A stretch of 64,000 nt of DNA from Roseateles depolymerans. Its GTDB lineage: Bacteria; Pseudomonadota; Gammaproteobacteria; Burkholderiales; Burkholderiaceae_C. The DNA is taken from the NCBI RefSeq assembly GCF_003387155.1, contig NZ_QUMT01000003.1, forward strand, positions 770,233 through 834,232. The letters are read 5' to 3'. Of this stretch, positions 25,070-36,200 are shown in pieces. Position numbers and translations under genes: made by a program. Numbering within the stretch: the first letter of the stretch is position 1; the number at the start of each line of letters is the position of its first letter. The notes beneath the pieces were generated by a model, which was not told where the DNA came from, searched no databases, and was given only the letters and a program-made list of their open reading frames with translations.

Positions 25070-28000
25070 ATGAATGCCCCCCTGCCCGAACACATCCTGC
25101 GAGCACTGGAAACAGTCAGCCTGGACGACAAATACGCGTTGGACGAGGGCCGTGCCTTCATGAGCGGCATCCAGGCCCTGGTGCGCCTGCCGATGCTGCA
25201 GCGCACCAGGGACGCCATGGCCGGCCTCAACACCGCCGGCTTCATCTCCGGCTACCGCGGCTCGCCGCTGGGCGGCTACGACCAGGCCCTGATGGCGGCG
25301 CGCAAGCACCTGGCCAAGCAGCACATCGTCTTCCAGCCCGGCGTGAACGAGGAACTGGGCGCCACCGCCGTCTGGGGCACGCAGCAGCTGGACCTCTTCC
25401 CCGAGAAGAAGAAGTTCGACGGTGTTTTCGGCATGTGGTACGGCAAGGGTCCCGGCGTGGACCGCTGCATCGACGTGTTCAAGCATGCCAACATGGCCGG
25501 CACCTCCAGGCATGGCGGCGTGATCGCCATTGCCGGCGACGACCACATTGCCAAGAGCTCCACCGCCGCTCACCAGAGCGACCACGTCTTCAAGGCGGTC
25601 GGCTTCCCGGTGTTCTTCCCGTCCAGCGTGCAGGACATCCTGGACATGGGCCTGCATGCCTTCGCCATGAGCCGCTTCTCCGGCCTGTGGTCCGGTCTGA
25701 AGACCATCCAGGAGATCGTGGAATCGTCCAGCAGCGTCAGCGTGGACCCGGACCGGGTGCAGATCCTGCTGCCCGAGGACTTCCCGATGCCGGCCGGCGG
25801 CCTGCACATCCGCTGGCCCGATCCGCCGCTGGACCAGGAAGCGCGGATGATGGACCACAAGTGGTACGCCGCCCTGGCCTACGTGCGGGCCAACCGGCTC
25901 AACCACAACGTGGTGGCCACGCCCAACGACCGTTTCGGCATCATCGCCAGCGGCAAGGCCTGGAACGACACCCGCCAGGCGCTGCATGACCTGGGGCTGG
26001 ACGACGACAGCTGCCGCCGCCTGGGCATCCGTCTGCACAAGGTCAATGTGGTGTGGCCGCTGGAAGCCACCATCACCCGCGACTTCGCCCAGGGCCTGCA
26101 GGAGATCCTGGTGGTCGAGGAAAAGCGCCAGATGATCGAATACCAGCTCAAGGAAGAGCTGTACAACTGGCGTCCGGACGTGCGCCCGAACGTGCTGGGC
26201 AAGTTCGACGAAGCCGAGAACGACCTGAGCGGCGGCGAATGGAGCCGTCCCAACCCCAGCAGCCATTGGCTGCTGCGTCCCCAGGCCGACCTGACGCCCG
26301 CCATCATCGCCCGCGCGATTTCCAAGCGCCTGCTCAAGCTGGGCGTGGATGCCGACACCGCCGAGCGCCTGCGCGCCCGCGTGGCGCTGATCGACGCCAA
26401 GGAGCAGTCGCTCAAGTCGGAAGAGAAGACCGCCGGCGGTGCCGACCGCACGCCCTGGTTCTGCTCCGGCTGCCCGCACAACACCAGCACCCGCGTGCCG
26501 GAAGGCTCGCGCGCCGTGGGCGGCATCGGCTGCCACTACATGGTCACCTGGATGCCGGGCCGCAACACCGCCACCTTCACCCAGATGGGCGGTGAAGGCG
26601 TGCCCTGGGTCGGCCAGGCCCCGTTCACCGACGAAAAGCACATCTTCAGCAACCTGGGCGACGGCACCTACTTCCACAGCGGCATCCTGGCCATCCGCCA
26701 GAGCATCGCCGCCGGGGTGAACATCACCTACAAGGTGCTCTACAACGACGCGGTCGCCATGACCGGCGGCCAGCAGGTGGGCGAGCGTCCGGAAGGCCAC
26801 AGCGTCTTCCAGATCATGAACAGCCTGATCTCCGAGGGCGTGGCCAAGCTGGTCATCGTCACCGACGAGCCGCAGAAGTACGACGGCAAGCCCGTCGCCC
26901 CGGGCGTCACCGTGCATCACCGCGACGAGCTGGACGCGCTGCAGCGCCAGTTCCGCGAGATCCCCGGCACCACGGTCATCATCTACGACCAGACCTGCGC
27001 CACCGAAAAGCGCCGTCGCCGCAAGCGCGGCAAGCTGGTGGACCCGGCCAAGCGCACGGTGATCAACGAAGCGGTCTGCGAAGGCTGCGGCGACTGCTCG
27101 GTGCAGTCCAACTGCCTGTCGGTGGAACCGCTGGAGACCGAATTCGGTCGCAAGCGCCAGATCAACCAGAACACCTGCAACAAGGACTTCTCCTGCGTGA
27201 AGGGCTTTTGCCCCAGCTTCGTCACCATCGAGGGCGGCGAGCTGAAGAAGCCCAAGAAGGACAAGCGCCTGAACCCGCTCGACGCCAGCCTGCCGCCGGT
27301 GCCGCAGCCGCTGCTGCCCAATGCCGAAAAGGCCTGGGGCATCGTGGTGGCCGGCGTGGGCGGCACGGGGGTGATCACCATTGGCCAGCTGCTGGGCATG
27401 GCCGCGCATCTCGAAGGCAAGGGCGTGATCACGCAGGATGCGGCGGGTCTGGCCCAAAAGGGCGGCGCCACCTGGAGCCACATCCAGATCGCCAACAGCC
27501 CGTCGGCGATCTTCTGCACCAAGGTCGGCACGGCGGACGCCGACCTGGTCATCGCCTGCGACTCCATCGTGGCGGCCAACAAGAGCACCCTGGCGGTGAT
27601 GCGTGAAGGCCGCAGCTACGTGGCGCTCAACACCCACGGCTCGCCCACCGCCACCCTGGTCAACAACCCGGACTGGAGCTTCCCGGGCGGCGCCTGCGAG
27701 GCCGCCATTGCCAAGGCCGTGGGCAACGAGCATCTGGGCATGTTCGATGCGGAAGAAGTGGCGGTGAAGCTGCTGGGCGACTCGCTCTACACCAACCCGC
27801 TGATGCTGGGCTATGCCTGGCAGAAGGGCCGCGTGCCGCTGAGCCATGCGGCGCTGATGCGCGCCATCGAGCTCAACGGCGTGCAGATCGACAACAACAA
27901 GGCGGCCTTTGAATGGGGCCGTCGCTGCGCCCACGACCTGGCTGCCGTGCGCTCGCTGTATGCCACGCAGCAGGTCATCCAGGTGATCAAGCGCCAGGGC

Positions 28001-28627
28001 GTGGACGAGCTGCTGGCGCGCCGCGTCGAGTTCCTCACCGACTACCAGAACGCCGCCTACGCCGCCGACTACCGTGCCTTCGTGGAACGGGTGCGCGCCA
28101 TCGAGGCGCCGCTGGGCGGCACCCGCCTGACCGAGGCGGTGGCCCGTTATCTGTTCAAGCTGATGGCCTACAAGGACGAATACGAGGTCGCCCGTCTGCA
28201 CACCGACCCCAAGTTCCTCCAGAAGATCCAGGCCCAGTTCGAAGGCGACTACAAGGTGGTGCACCACCTGGCCCCGCCGCTGTTTGCGAAGAAGGATGCA
28301 CAGGGCCAGCCGGTCAAGTCGCCCTTCGGTGGCTGGGTGCGTCCGGCGATGAAGGTCCTGGCGCGGCTCAAGGGCCTGCGCGGCACGGCCTTCGATCCGT
28401 TCGGCCATACCGAGGAGCGTCGCACCGAGCGTCAGCTGATCCAGGACTACCGCGCCAGCATCGAGGCCATCCTGGCCAAGGGTCTGACGGCGGAGCGCCT
28501 GCCGCTGGCGCTGGACATCGCCCGTCTGCCGGAGGACATCCGCGGCTACGGACACGTCAAGGAACGGCATCTGGCCGCCGTGCGCACCCGCTGGACGCAG
28601 CTCAGCGCCCAGTGGGCGGCGCAATAA
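25070..28627 (+). CDS. Indolepyruvate ferredoxin oxidoreductase (fused alpha-beta-gamma form)
   Basis: 1185 residues, the normal length for the fused enzyme. It oxidatively decarboxylates aryl (and probably branched-chain) 2-oxo acids to acyl-CoA, passing electrons to an iron-sulphur acceptor. The N-terminal pyrimidine-binding region starts after LDDKYALDEG; a central thiamine-diphosphate-binding domain contains CSGCPHNTST near 463 and the GDGTYFHSG segment; CEGCGDCSVQSNC near 668 and CNKDFSCVKGFC near 702 supply cluster cysteines; the gamma domain begins with VAGVGGTGVITIGQLL near 760. ATG 25070 is chosen over 25040 because of the upstream CAGGAGA. Aerobic beta-proteobacteria use it in aromatic or branched-chain amino acid breakdown. 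Monocistronic. Confidence 0.95.
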   Translation: MNAPLPEHILRALETVSLDDKYALDEGRAFMSGIQALVRLPMLQRTRDAMAGLNTAGFISGYRGSPLGGYDQALMAARKHLAKQHIVFQPGVNEELGATAVWGTQQLDLFPEKKKFDGVFGMWYGKGPGVDRCIDVFKHANMAGTSRHGGVIAIAGDDHIAKSSTAAHQSDHVFKAVGFPVFFPSSVQDILDMGLHAFAMSRFSGLWSGLKTIQEIVESSSSVSVDPDRVQILLPEDFPMPAGGLHIRWPDPPLDQEARMMDHKWYAALAYVRANRLNHNVVATPNDRFGIIASGKAWNDTRQALHDLGLDDDSCRRLGIRLHKVNVVWPLEATITRDFAQGLQEILVVEEKRQMIEYQLKEELYNWRPDVRPNVLGKFDEAENDLSGGEWSRPNPSSHWLLRPQADLTPAIIARAISKRLLKLGVDADTAERLRARVALIDAKEQSLKSEEKTAGGADRTPWFCSGCPHNTSTRVPEGSRAVGGIGCHYMVTWMPGRNTATFTQMGGEGVPWVGQAPFTDEKHIFSNLGDGTYFHSGILAIRQSIAAGVNITYKVLYNDAVAMTGGQQVGERPEGHSVFQIMNSLISEGVAKLVIVTDEPQKYDGKPVAPGVTVHHRDELDALQRQFREIPGTTVIIYDQTCATEKRRRRKRGKLVDPAKRTVINEAVCEGCGDCSVQSNCLSVEPLETEFGRKRQINQNTCNKDFSCVKGFCPSFVTIEGGELKKPKKDKRLNPLDASLPPVPQPLLPNAEKAWGIVVAGVGGTGVITIGQLLGMAAHLEGKGVITQDAAGLAQKGGATWSHIQIANSPSAIFCTKVGTADADLVIACDSIVAANKSTLAVMREGRSYVALNTHGSPTATLVNNPDWSFPGGACEAAIAKAVGNEHLGMFDAEEVAVKLLGDSLYTNPLMLGYAWQKGRVPLSHAALMRAIELNGVQIDNNKAAFEWGRRCAHDLAAVRSLYATQQVIQVIKRQGVDELLARRVEFLTDYQNAAYAADYRAFVERVRAIEAPLGGTRLTEAVARYLFKLMAYKDEYEVARLHTDPKFLQKIQAQFEGDYKVVHHLAPPLFAKKDAQGQPVKSPFGGWVRPAMKVLARLKGLRGTAFDPFGHTEERRTERQLIQDYRASIEAILAKGLTAERLPLALDIARLPEDIRGYGHVKERHLAAVRTRWTQLSAQWAAQ

Positions 28628-28713
28628 GCGGGTCGGCGTCCCTTCTCTTCCCTCCCCGCCCCGGTCCGGCGTGGCGTCCACGCCGCAACCTGTGACATAG
28701 GACCCCCGCGCCT

Positions 28714-28729
28714 TCCCCCTCAAGGGGGA
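28714..28729. repeat. Short palindrome TCCCCCTCAAGGGGGA, copy 1
   Basis: A 16-base near-perfect palindrome in the gap between the oxidoreductase and the DUF2167 gene. The identical sequence recurs at 43790-43805, again in a gap. Probably a REP-like intergenic element or hairpin. Confidence 0.6.
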
Positions 28730-28811
28730 CGGTGCGGCAGTTCTCGCCAGTCGCGCGAGCCTGGCTGGCTAGACTCCCGCCCCACAGAAGATCCATTCGG
28801 GAGGGAATCCT

Positions 28812-29738
28812 ATGAGCTCCAGCATCTGGGCCGGCATCGTCCGCGCCTGCGGCCGCCGCATGGCGTCCGCCTTCATCGCAGGCGCCAGCCTGTTCGTGCC
28901 GGCCGTCCAGGCCCAGACCCCACAGGCACAGGCGGAAGCCAAGGCTGCCTGGGATGACGCCAGCAAGGCGGCCGTCCACGGCCCGCACGACATCACGCTC
29001 GCCGGCCAGGCCACGCTGCATCTGGCCGATGGCAAGGTCTTCATTCCCCAGCCGCAAGCAGCCCGTCTGCTGCGCGCCATGGGCAACCCCGGCACCTATT
29101 CCAACCTGGAAGGCCTGGTGATGCCCAAGGGCGAGGAAGACTGGATGGCCATCGTGAAATTCGAGAAGTCCGGCTACATCAAGGACGACGATGCCAAGAA
29201 CTGGGATGCCGCCGATTTGCTCAAGAGCTACCGGGAAGGCACCGACAACGCCAACAAGGAGCGGGAGAAGATGGGCGTGAGCGCCCTGGAGATCGTCGGC
29301 TGGGCCGAGCCCCCGCGCTACACCGCCGGCAATCACCAACTGGTGTGGGCGATGAGCACGAAGGAAAAGGGCGCGCCGGCCGATCAGCCGCAGGGCGTCA
29401 ACTACAACACCTATGCGCTGGGCCGCGAAGGCTATGTGAGCCTGAACCTGGTCACCGGGCTCAAGGACCTGGCCAAGGACAAGCTGCAGGCGCAGGGCCT
29501 GCTCTCCGCACTGGCGTTCGACACCGGCAAGCGGTATGAGGACTTCAACCCCGACACCGACCATGTGGCCGAATACGGCCTGGCAGCGCTGGTGCTGGGC
29601 GTCGGCGCGAAGAAGCTGGGCCTGCTGGCCGTCATCGGCGCCTTCCTGGCGAAGTTTGCCAAGCTGATCCTGGTGGGTGCGCTGGGCCTGGGCGGCGCGT
29701 TCATGAAACTGTTCCGTCGGGACAAGTCGGGCGGCTGA
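28812..29738 (+). CDS. DUF2167 family membrane protein
   Basis: 308 residues with a strong GGGAGG ribosome-binding site before ATG 28812. A signal peptide ends near AVQAQT (about 34). The mature part follows the DUF2167 (COG4714) plan: a GPHDITLAGQATLHL opening, FIPQPQAARLLRAMGN, the EDWMAIVKFEKSGYIKDDD block, WAEPPRY, and two C-terminal membrane segments (about 255-300). Family members are inner-membrane or periplasmic proteins of unknown function, sometimes linked to envelope stress. The gene is convergent with CYTH-CHAD, nine bases away. Confidence 0.88.
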   Translation: MSSSIWAGIVRACGRRMASAFIAGASLFVPAVQAQTPQAQAEAKAAWDDASKAAVHGPHDITLAGQATLHLADGKVFIPQPQAARLLRAMGNPGTYSNLEGLVMPKGEEDWMAIVKFEKSGYIKDDDAKNWDAADLLKSYREGTDNANKEREKMGVSALEIVGWAEPPRYTAGNHQLVWAMSTKEKGAPADQPQGVNYNTYALGREGYVSLNLVTGLKDLAKDKLQAQGLLSALAFDTGKRYEDFNPDTDHVAEYGLAALVLGVGAKKLGLLAVIGAFLAKFAKLILVGALGLGGAFMKLFRRDKSGG

Positions 29739-29747
29739 CGCGGCATC

Positions 29748-31394
29748 TCAGCGCTTCAGACGCTTGACCCGGCGCCGCATACGCGCCAGCGCGTCATTGC
29801 GCACCGGCAGCAGCCAGGCCAACTCGAACCCGGCACGGGCGGCTTCTTCCGCCTGGCCGGTCGCCAGCGCCCGCACCAGGGCGGCACGGGCGTGAACGAG
29901 GCCCGTCTCCAGATCGTTCAGGGCCCCCAGCGGCTTCTGAACGTCCTGCACCCGCGCCATCCACTTGACGACTTCACGAGGCATTGCCCGCGAGGGCGAG
30001 ATCGATGGCGCCTGCTCGCGCAGCTCATGCGCCTTGTCACCGCTGACGGATCGGCCCGGCTTCGCGGCCCTCAGGCTTCCCGTCATCTCCAGGGCCATCT
30101 TCCATCGGCGCAAGCGACGACGCAGATGATGCCGCCCTTCCACATCCAGCTTGTCGAAGCGCCGCGCCAGGTGCAGGGCCTTGTCCCCGAGCTTCTCCAC
30201 GTCCGGCACGACCGCCTCGATCGGCTCGTTCGCCGGCCAGCCGCGCACCAGCCAGGCCACGATGGAGAGCATCCAGCCCTGCCACAAGGGCTCGGCCAGC
30301 AGATCCGACGGGGCCGGTCCCTCCAGCGGCCGCTTGCGCAGCGCCACCTCAGTCGCTCCCCCGGCCACCGGCACGGCAACGGCTGCCTGCCGCCACGCCC
30401 GTTCCAGGTCCTGACGCCAGGCGGCCTGCGTCTGGGCATCGGCATCCCGCGCTTCCGCCAGCATCTGGCCCAGTTGCTTCGCCCCTTCGCCCAGACTGCG
30501 CAGGGCGATCAGGTCGGCGTCGGTCACTGACGGTGTGGCCGTTGCCAGCAGATCCACCCCCACCCGCAGCCGTCGCAGCGCCACCCGCAACTGATGCAGA
30601 TGCTCCGGCTGTTGCAGCCCGGTGACGATCTGCGAGGCATTGCCCAGCACCGGCTCCACCACCGACTTCAGCAGCACGGTCAGCGCCTGCGCCTGGGTCT
30701 GCCCCGGCTGCCAGACGGCCGCCGTGCTGGCATGCGCCGGGGCAACGGCCTCGCGGCGCGCCAGCAGGTCTCCGCGAAGGGCCTTGGTGCGGAGTTCCAG
30801 CGTCAACGCGAAACGACCCAGCGCCCAGTCTCGGGCCACTTCCAGCACGGCACGCGGGTCGCCCTGCTTCAGCTCGATTTCCAGCTCGGCGACGGGCGTG
30901 CGGCGCTCGTCCGGCCCCTCGCCGGCGAGCAGCGCGCCGTGATCCAGGGCCAGCTCCACCTCGCCGAAGGGGGTGGACAAGGCCCGGCTCAGCCGTTCGA
31001 TGTCGGTGTGGAACAGGGCCAGCAAGGCGGGTGAACCCAGCCGCTCCAGCAAGGCCTGCAGCCCCTGCCCGGCAGGATGATCGGCATGGCGCGCAAGATC
31101 CAGGGCGGGGAGGCCCCCGTCCAGCGGCGTTGCCACCGGCACGTTGTGCTCCAGCCGGGTCATGCCGTCCGGCGCGGCGCCCTTGAGGGTCTGCACCCAA
31201 GTCTGCCCTTCCAGCCGCAAGCGCAGCGCATAACCCGCCCGCGCCAGCTGACGATCGGGCGTGTCGAAGTAGCTGGCCTTGAGGCGTTCGTGATGGGCGC
31301 CGATGCCGGCGGGCTCATCGTCTCCGCTCACCCAGCGGTGGACCGCCTCCCATTGCGCAGGAGGGACCTGGAAGCGCAGTTCAATTTCTTTCAT
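29748..31394 (-). CDS. CYTH and CHAD domain protein
   Basis: 548 residues. The N-terminal CYTH (triphosphate tunnel metalloenzyme) domain opens with EIELRF, the ExExK-like signature with Arg at the basic position, followed by YFDTPDRQLARAGYALRLRLE and WVQTLKG. The C-terminal CHAD domain (about 235-548) is a helical bundle with conserved basic and histidine residues (HLHQLRVALRRLRV; RGWPANEPIEAV), known to bind polyphosphate. The combination occurs in inorganic triphosphatases such as YgiF or in polyphosphate-granule proteins. Cytosolic; monocistronic. Activity on tripolyphosphate is known for the family, not shown here. Confidence 0.9.
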   Translation of the reverse strand: MKEIELRFQVPPAQWEAVHRWVSGDDEPAGIGAHHERLKASYFDTPDRQLARAGYALRLRLEGQTWVQTLKGAAPDGMTRLEHNVPVATPLDGGLPALDLARHADHPAGQGLQALLERLGSPALLALFHTDIERLSRALSTPFGEVELALDHGALLAGEGPDERRTPVAELEIELKQGDPRAVLEVARDWALGRFALTLELRTKALRGDLLARREAVAPAHASTAAVWQPGQTQAQALTVLLKSVVEPVLGNASQIVTGLQQPEHLHQLRVALRRLRVGVDLLATATPSVTDADLIALRSLGEGAKQLGQMLAEARDADAQTQAAWRQDLERAWRQAAVAVPVAGGATEVALRKRPLEGPAPSDLLAEPLWQGWMLSIVAWLVRGWPANEPIEAVVPDVEKLGDKALHLARRFDKLDVEGRHHLRRRLRRWKMALEMTGSLRAAKPGRSVSGDKAHELREQAPSISPSRAMPREVVKWMARVQDVQKPLGALNDLETGLVHARAALVRALATGQAEEAARAGFELAWLLPVRNDALARMRRRVKRLKR

Positions 31395-31526
31395 GGCGGC
31401 GGCAGTGTCGCATGGCGACCTGACAGCGCTATGGCCGCCTGTCCCGCCACCGACCGCCGGGGCCCCATCATTCCGACGAACGGTCAGGAGCCCCGCGTCA
31501 CCGGCGCTGCGGGAAGCACTGTGCCG

Positions 31527-33218
31527 TCATTCCAGATCCAGCCGCGCACACGGCGCCGGCCGATCCGCGCCGGCCCCCAGGGCATGGAGCGGCCGCTCGG
31601 CCCTGTCGAACCACAGATGCAGCTGCGTCCCCACCACCGACAGCACCGCCACCCCGTCGCCCGGATGGTCGTGCCAGGCACTGACCTCGCAGCGCAGCCG
31701 CTGGCCATCGGGCCCGTCGAATTCGAACACCTCGGGCGCAGCCAGCTCCTCCTTCGCCGTCACGGCAAACGGCCAGGGTGCATACAGCGCCGAGCTGTGA
31801 ATGGAGTGCACCCACACGCTGTCCTGCACGCTGTCCTGTGGAGCGTCTCCCACCGGGCTGATGCGCGCGCTGATCCAGCCGGACCGATGCTCGTCCCCGG
31901 ACAGGAACACCAGCCCCCGGGCCCGGTGCCGCCAGATCTCGCTCAGCAGTTCATGCTGGCTGTGGGGATAACCGTCCCAGGCATCGGACCGCAGGCAACT
32001 CGCGGCATGCTCCGCCGTGGTCCGACGCCGCGGCAGCGGCAGCGAGCCGCACAGCATGAAGCGCGGACGCCCGTGACTGCGGGCCAGCCAGTCGCTGAAC
32101 GCCTCCCGCTGCGCTTCGCTCCACAGCCGGGCCCGGGACCAGTTCGCGGCACGGCGGGCCTCCCGCTCGCAGCGGGCATCCGCCACGAAGAAGGCGCCGC
32201 CCTCCCACTCGAAGTCGTGCCAGAGGCAGCGCGGCCCGCCGGTGCGGGGACCGGCCTCCCAGCGGTGGTCCCAGGCCGCCTGCCGGGCCGCCTCGAACCA
32301 GGGACCGACATGGCCGCGTGCTTCCGGTTCCCAGTTGTCCACGATCTCATGGTCATCCACGCTGTGCACGATGCGGCGCACCGACGGCGGCAGATGTCGC
32401 ACCGGACCTGCCTTGAACTCGCCGTAGGCCCGGCCGTAGCGCTCGATGCCACTGCGGGAGTCGGCCAGGCCGCCGCTGGCATCGGCATAGATCTGGTCTC
32501 CCGCCAGCAGCAGCAGGGACAGCGCACGTCCGTCCGGGTGATGGCGCGCCCAGTGCTGCAGGCGGGCCATGGCGGCAAAGGCGGGCGAGGCCTGGGCCGG
32601 GTCGTCATTGCAGCCTGGGCTCACGTCCAGCAGCCCGGGCGGGTACTGGCAGGCCGCCAGCGCCAGGGTCAGGCGCGGCGGGGCCTCGGCGCGGGGACTG
32701 AGCACAAAGCCCTGCCGCCATTGCGACGGCGGCAGGTCCAGCAGTTGCAGCAGTGCGCTCTCCATCTGGTCTCGCAGGGCCTGTCCGTCCAGACCGTGGA
32801 GGCAGCCGTGATGGAATCCTTCCAGCGCCATCACCCGCGGCTCCAGGTAGACGGCCAGGAGCAGCAGGCCCGGCGCCTGGTCCTGCGCTGTCGGCGCCGC
32901 CCCCGGAAACTGATCCACCGCCACGCTGAATCGCCACGGGTCGCCCGGACGCCCGCGGGACGGCGGCACCCAATCCTCGATCTGCAGCGCACCGGGCAGC
33001 CGCTCATACCCGTCGCCCCCATGCCAGGCCATTGGCACCCGCAGCAGCCAGCGCGGCCAGCCCAGCTCGGGCCGGAACGCGGTGAGCAGCGGCACACGGC
33101 CGGCCTGCGGCGGCCCCTGCTCCACCCGGTGCCACGGCGCCTCGACACTGATCAGGAGGTCGGCCATCGGCGTCTGCCGAACCGCGCCGTTCTGGCATGC
33201 GTCAAACGGCGCGTTCAT
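31527..33218 (-). CDS. PhoD-like alkaline phosphatase / metallophosphatase
   Basis: 563 residues from ATG 33218. The frame extends upstream to 33713 only because high GC removes stops; that part overlaps the GMC-fusion gene and is rejected. Metal-site motifs include AGDQIYAD near 237, VDDHEIVDNWE near 286 and SGDEHRS near 441, characteristic of the PhoD/alkaline phosphatase D superfamily. The N-terminal ~160 residues form a separate beta-rich domain without a signal peptide, so unlike typical Tat-exported PhoD enzymes it appears cytosolic. Its start overlaps the stop of the upstream GMC/hydrolase gene by four bases (ATGA), implying coupled translation and a joint role. Confidence 0.82.
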   Translation of the reverse strand: MNAPFDACQNGAVRQTPMADLLISVEAPWHRVEQGPPQAGRVPLLTAFRPELGWPRWLLRVPMAWHGGDGYERLPGALQIEDWVPPSRGRPGDPWRFSVAVDQFPGAAPTAQDQAPGLLLLAVYLEPRVMALEGFHHGCLHGLDGQALRDQMESALLQLLDLPPSQWRQGFVLSPRAEAPPRLTLALAACQYPPGLLDVSPGCNDDPAQASPAFAAMARLQHWARHHPDGRALSLLLLAGDQIYADASGGLADSRSGIERYGRAYGEFKAGPVRHLPPSVRRIVHSVDDHEIVDNWEPEARGHVGPWFEAARQAAWDHRWEAGPRTGGPRCLWHDFEWEGGAFFVADARCEREARRAANWSRARLWSEAQREAFSDWLARSHGRPRFMLCGSLPLPRRRTTAEHAASCLRSDAWDGYPHSQHELLSEIWRHRARGLVFLSGDEHRSGWISARISPVGDAPQDSVQDSVWVHSIHSSALYAPWPFAVTAKEELAAPEVFEFDGPDGQRLRCEVSAWHDHPGDGVAVLSVVGTQLHLWFDRAERPLHALGAGADRPAPCARLDLE

Positions 33219-36200
33219 GCGGCCTCCTCGGACAGCGGCTGGGTCACAGCGCCTTCGCGTACGGTCGGCGATGCGGCCGTCTCCGGTTCGGCCAGGAACT
33301 GCAGCACGGCGGGGAAGACCCGTGTCTGGATGTCGCGGCCGATCAGGCAGTCCTGGTGGCCGTGACCGGCAATGATGCGATAGCGGTAACGGTCCGGCAT
33401 GGCCTGGTCGTAGTAGTCCTTCAGCAGTTCGGCGCTCTCCGCGCTGCACAGGCCGTTGTCCTCCCCGTGCAGTGACAGCACCGGGAAGGCGCTGAGCAGC
33501 GCCAGGCTCTTGGCCAGGCTGTCCAGGTAGAGGCTGGCGCCCTGCCAGTCGGTGATCTCGTGGCAGCGGGCGAAGTGAACCGCCTGGGCCACCGTGTCCA
33601 TGTTGAGCGGTCCGAAGTGGTCGTCGATGAAATCCAGCACCGGCTGGTCCACATTGCCGATGGCGAAGTCGCGCCCATACAGCAGGTCCATCCGGTGGCG
33701 GGTGGCCGTCCACGGCGTGCGACGGATGCTGGGCGGCGGCGGATTCTCAAGATCGAACTCGTGCTCCGGATAGGGCAGGCTCGACAGCAGCCGGTCCATC
33801 ACCTGGTCCATCAGGCTGGGCGGTCCCTCGGGCCGGAAGGAGAAGTCCTTCAGCGGCAGGTAGGGACGCAGGTACTGCATCAACACACCGCGCAGGCTGT
33901 TGGTGGGCGACATGACCATCAGCGGCGTCACCTGCGAGATCACCAGCCGGCTGATGCGCGCGGCGAGCTGGCGGCGCAGCGGATAGAAATGCTCCCACGG
34001 CTGCTCGCGCTCCTCCAGCAGGGCCATGTGCAGCATCACCGAGCCCATGCAGTGGGCAAACATGCAGAGCTTGGGCTGGCCGGTTTCCCGCAGCACCCGG
34101 TCCACCGCCAGGGGAATGTCGTTGAAGGCGGCCTCCTCGAAGGTCCAGGGCAGCCGGGCCGTGGGCAGGCCGGCGCTGGTGCGCATGTCCGCGATCCACA
34201 CGTCGTAGCCGGCATCCCACAGGATCTTGGCGGGCCCCGGCTGCACCGAATGGTGGGCAAAGGTGCTGCCGCTGGCGCTGTAGCCGTGCAGCATCAGCAC
34301 CGGCGTGCCGCCGGGCCGCGCATAACGCGTCAGGCGGACCAGCACCGGCCGGTCGTCGTCGGGCCCGGCCCGGTGGCGCAGATCCTCCCGCTGGCGGCCC
34401 GCATCGCCCCAGCGTCCGGCGGCCATCTCCAGCACCGCGGGCGTGGGCAGACCGGGCACGGCGCCCGGCAGGCGGTCGATGGCGCGGGGCGGCGCTTCAT
34501 CCGGCTTGCGGAAGGTCCAGGCATGCAGCCCGATGGTCATGCGCGCCATGAAGGCCATCAGCGCACCCACGTCCCGGATGGCACTGGGCGAATCCTGCGC
34601 CTGCCGGATGCGCAGCAGCGGCATGCGCTCGCGGGCCAGGTAGTGCAGGTCCAGGTTGAGGACGATGTCGGACTGCCCGGGCGGCGGCTGCAGACCGGCG
34701 CCGGGCGCCAGCACCAGTCGGCTCAGCTGGGTCCATGGGTTGCCGCGACGGGTATAGCTGATGCGCTTGCGCCCCTGCAGTCGCGCACCGGCCAGGCGCG
34801 AGGCCCAGGCCGGCAGGGATGGGTCGCCATCGGCCACGGTGAGGTCGTAGCGCATCAGGCGTACTTCCCCCGCATGGCCGGACAGATGCCAGGCATTGAC
34901 GATGCGCGCCCACACCCCGGCCTTCGGCTCGCCCGGGCGCTTGGGGGCGCTGCGGCTGGAGAGCCAGTCCAGGCTCCCCTGCACCGCATCGCGAAAGCCG
35001 CGATTCATGAACCAGGCCGCCAGGCCCCGCATATGGCGGCGCAGCGGGCTGGACGCCTCGCGCTGGAAGGGGGTGAGCGTGCCCGACGACAGTGGCATGC
35101 ACAGCAGCGCATTGCGCTCGCCGCGTTCCTGATGCCACCACAGGCGCCCGTCCTGCGGACCGGGACCGACGATCTCATACTGGCCGGACGGTGTTTCGCG
35201 GGCCTCGTACAGGCGCAGGAAGCTGCCGGGCGCGACGGTCAGTTGCCGCGCGGGGCCGGGGCGCAGCAGCTCGGTCAGCACCTTGGGCTGGTACAGGAAG
35301 CCCAGCTCCAGGTATTTGACCGGCGAGCCCGGCGCCCCCGGCACCTGCACGAAACCGCCCAGGCGCTCGCGGACCTCCACCGTGGTGGGGATCTCCGGTT
35401 TGGGACTGCTCAGGTCCCGGAACCGCGGGCGGACCGGCTCCTGGCGGGTCGCGCCGGACGAAGCATCCAGGCCCCAGAGCGCGGACAGCCGGTCCAGCGC
35501 CCGCATCGCCAGGGCGGTGATGGTGAGCGCCGGATTGATGGCCAGGGAGCCGGGCACGATGGCACCGTCCAGCACCACCAGGTCGTCGAACACGCCCTCG
35601 CCGTCCGCATGGAAGACCTGGCCGATGTCGTTCACCACGCCGTCGCTGCCGCGGTCGCCCATGGGGCAGCCCCCGAGCGGATGCACGCTGATCATCGGTC
35701 CCTTGGCGTCATTGAGCAGGAAGGCCATTTCCGGGGGCAGCAGCTGCCACAGCGGATTGCGCAGCAGGCGAGCCTGCTCCCGCGCCAGTCGCCGCTCGAC
35801 GAATTCATGGCGGCGGGCGATGTCCGGTTCCGACTTCAGGCCGGGCCAGACCACGCCCAGCACGCCGGGCTCTTCACTGGCCTTGGGCAGCTCCAGCCGG
35901 CCGGTGCCGCTGTCCCGGCCGATGATGGCCAAGGGCAGATAGCGCTCGGTGACGGTGGGTCGGACCGCAAACGGGTCGTCGAAGTCGGCCCGCTCCTCGT
36001 GGTCGCCCGGGTGGGCGCGTCCCAGCGCATCCAGCGTGGCGGCGAAGGCGAAGCTTTCCTCGAAGACCGGACGCAGCGGGCCGGGCACCGCGAGATCTTC
36101 CACCACGAAGTCCGCATCGCCCTGCAGGACGGCGGTGATGGTCGGGCCCACCTGCCGCTGCGCCGCAGGCTGCTGCTCGTCGGCCACCGCATTCAGCGGG

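Noticed and set aside
24986-28723. Minus-strand frame of 1245 codons opposite the indolepyruvate oxidoreductase
   Set aside because: The opposite strand encodes a full, conserved enzyme; the antisense product has no domain.
33219-33713. N-terminal extension of the PhoD-like gene
   Set aside because: Overlaps the coding sequence of the GMC/hydrolase gene and lacks a ribosome-binding site; ATG 33218 with ATGA overlap is a better start.
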